Below, piece by piece: positions 62,720-64,000 of a DNA stretch of 64,000 bases (the first letter of the stretch is position 1; the number at the start of each line of letters is the position of its first letter). The translations under genes and the position numbers were made by a program. A model generated the notes under the pieces. The model was not told the DNA's origin, made no database searches, and was given only the letters and a program-made list of their open reading frames with translations. The DNA is taken from contig CALCCE010000265.1 in assembly GCA_937899835.1 (NCBI GenBank), forward strand, positions 1 through 64,000. The letters are read 5' to 3'. This DNA is from an uncultured Flavobacteriales bacterium. Lineage in GTDB: Bacteria; Bacteroidota; Bacteroidia; Flavobacteriales_G; Salibacteraceae.

Positions 62720-63154
62720 TTAGATCGGATTGATCTGCATCGGAATGTTCCACGTCCAAGTGGTGATCGCAGAGGTTAGTTCGTATCCGAAAAAAGGGCC
62801 ACAATTGGTAGGAAAAGTGGTGAAAGGTCCTGGAAAGTTGGTAGCACATGCATCAGCCGGCAAATACCACTCAGAGGTACTGGAGCCAGTTTGCTCAGTA
62901 GCTTCTACATATACCAAACGAACATTCACGCTAGGAGCAGCCACTGTTCCAGTAGCACCAGGAATTAAAAACACGCCAGAAGCCACAGTTGCTAAACAAG
63001 GATTATTGTGGCCCCTTTGGTAATAATAAGCCATTATCTCCATGGGCTTACAAGTGTTGTTGGTTACGGTAACGTTTTGGGCCTGGCTTTCCATCAATAC
63101 ACCGGAGCACAGCACCACAAGGCCAACGAGGGCCAGTTTCATTAGGGTTTTCAT
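62720..63154 (-). CDS. Small secreted protein
   Basis: A 144-residue protein with a signal peptide (MKTLMKLALVGLVVLCSGVLMESQAQ). The mature part (about 27-144) has three or four Cys residues (NNTCKPMEIM, NPCLATVASG, PADACATNFPG, FPTNCGPFF) that could pair, with beta-strand segments and a final TTWTWNIPMQ. No family is recognised. It may be an extracellular or periplasmic beta-sandwich protein. Confidence 0.75.
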   Translation of the reverse strand: MKTLMKLALVGLVVLCSGVLMESQAQNVTVTNNTCKPMEIMAYYYQRGHNNPCLATVASGVFLIPGATGTVAAPSVNVRLVYVEATEQTGSSTSEWYLPADACATNFPGPFTTFPTNCGPFFGYELTSAITTWTWNIPMQINPI

Positions 63155-63263
63155 AAGTAAAAGAATTTAGGTTTTGTCTGAATAACGGACAAAAATGTTA
63201 GAAATCAAAATGGTCGTTCGATCGGTGCAAGGCAGTAGGTAACCGGGGCGCAACGAGGCCTGA

Positions 63264-64000
63264 TCAAGGCAACCGGTAGAGGTGCAAATAAATTGGAAAG
63301 TGGAAAACGAGTGGCTGGTCCTCGTTCCAATACGTTTGAAAGCGCTGCTTTAGTTCAGGAAGTGGATCAAGGTTTCCAGCATCCAAAAACCTTTTTCTGG
63401 CCGACCAGGTACTCAAATACCCCAAGACATGGTCCTGCTTCCACGAAAGCTCGTGGAGGATGGTAGTTTGCGTGATTCGTTGAAACGGTACCGCAATGCT
63501 GGCATACCCTTCGTCTACCCATTGGCGCTCCGGGTCCCACCAAGGGCCTAAGGTATTCTGGTACAATTCCTCGATCAGGGAGTTGATTGCTGGCACCTCA
63601 CACGAAAACAACCCATAACACCAAAAAGCTAATGTGGCGCTGCGCTGGCCCACACGGGCCACTTCTTTAAAAAAGGTGGGAATGTCGAACCAATGCAATG
63701 CGGTGGCTACGGTGATCAGGTCGAAATAGGCATCTGAAAAAGTCGTCTTTTCTGCCGGACAAACCTGGTAGTGAACCTTGGGATGCGGAGGTGCTTTTTC
63801 GAGTTGATGGCGGCTAATGTCGGTGGCCTCTACCCGATCGAAGAAAGCACTAAGCGCTTCCGCAGCTTGTCCGCTTCCGGTAGCACAATCCCAAACACGA
63901 GATCGCCCAGGAGTGTGCTTTAGTAAGGTTTGATATAGCTCAGGTGGATAATGCGGGCGGTAGTGGGCATACTGATCGGCCAATGCCGAAAAGCGGTCTT
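63264..64000 (-). CDS. Class I SAM-dependent methyltransferase, 5' end cut by window
   Basis: The visible part is about 244 residues. The frame remains open to the window edge: DRFSALADQYAHYRPHYP is read upstream of the first in-frame TTG at 63983, as in many homologues, so the true start lies outside. It has the SAM-binding RVWDCATGSGQAAEAL (a GxGxG variant), an acidic loop VEATDISRHQL, and LITVATALHWFDIPTFFKEV typical of the UbiE/Methyltransf_11 group. The substrate is unknown. Confidence 0.88.
   Translation of the reverse strand, partial: DRFSALADQYAHYRPHYPPELYQTLLKHTPGRSRVWDCATGSGQAAEALSAFFDRVEATDISRHQLEKAPPHPKVHYQVCPAEKTTFSDAYFDLITVATALHWFDIPTFFKEVARVGQRSATLAFWCYGLFSCEVPAINSLIEELYQNTLGPWWDPERQWVDEGYASIAVPFQRITQTTILHELSWKQDHVLGYLSTWSARKRFLDAGNLDPLPELKQRFQTYWNEDQPLVFHFPIYLHLYRLP

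Overview
The window reads as chromosomal DNA of a Bacteroidota bacterium, most likely from the Saprospiria/Lewinella side of the phylum. The signs are several large secreted proteins ending in type IX secretion (T9SS) type A sorting domains, SprB-type repeats, many small SCKKDDD-style lipoproteins, a TPR/LuxR-type regulator, and Bacteroidota -7 promoter boxes (TAnnTTTG) in front of several genes. No rRNA, CRISPR array, phage structural gene or transposase was recognised.

Layout. 0-8 kb: a lipoprotein, two T9SS cargo proteins and a DUF3239-like protein, separated by mosaic intergenic repeats; one repeat copy carries a decayed duplicate of the recQ 3' end. 7.8-13.1 kb: recQ, a YccF membrane protein, a divergent YkgJ-type cysteine-cluster protein, an unusual fusion of a catalytically impaired short-chain dehydrogenase with a histidine kinase, and a YdeI/DUF1905 protein. 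13.5-16.9 kb: two tandem paralogous lipoproteins and another lipoprotein. 17-22.5 kb (minus strand): an RNA-repair operon, hen1 - pnkp - P-loop kinase - Thg1-like 3'-5' polymerase, preceded by a short leader ORF and an intrinsic terminator whose arms look able to form a translational attenuator. 22.8-30.3 kb: an accessory stretch of small unknown genes, a class D beta-lactamase, a DinB protein and more repeats. 30.5-36 kb: a 52-bp tandem repeat array, a 1114-residue T9SS protein with SprB repeats, and an SF2 helicase. 36.3-40.5 kb: five tandem paralogous lipoproteins with signs of gene conversion. 40.8-46 kb: a CPCC-type protein between pyrimidine-rich tracts, a secreted NodB deacetylase-caspase-TPR fusion, an outer-membrane beta-barrel protein and a frameshifted BIG2/DM13 lipoprotein. 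46.4-56.4 kb: a TPR-HTH regulator, rhodanese, TypA, a delta-60-repeat T9SS protein, and a four-gene operon (class V aminotransferase, PhzF, WD40, small membrane protein). 56.5-58.4 kb: a 460-residue protein of no recognised family followed three bases later by three tandem tRNA-like sequences and a regularly spaced palindrome array. 58.5-64 kb: a coiled-coil membrane protein, an AraC regulator divergent from an aldehyde dehydrogenase/DUF779 pair, a small secreted protein, and a methyltransferase cut by the window edge.

The strongest candidates for undescribed biology are: (1) the 460-residue protein with three aberrant tRNA-like RNAs; (2) the leader peptide/terminator ahead of the RNA-repair operon, which could couple tRNA damage to repair gene expression; (3) the pseudo-dehydrogenase-histidine kinase, a possible NAD(P)-linked signalling sensor; (4) the NodB-caspase-TPR fusion. 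All functional statements come from reading motifs by eye; no database search was run.
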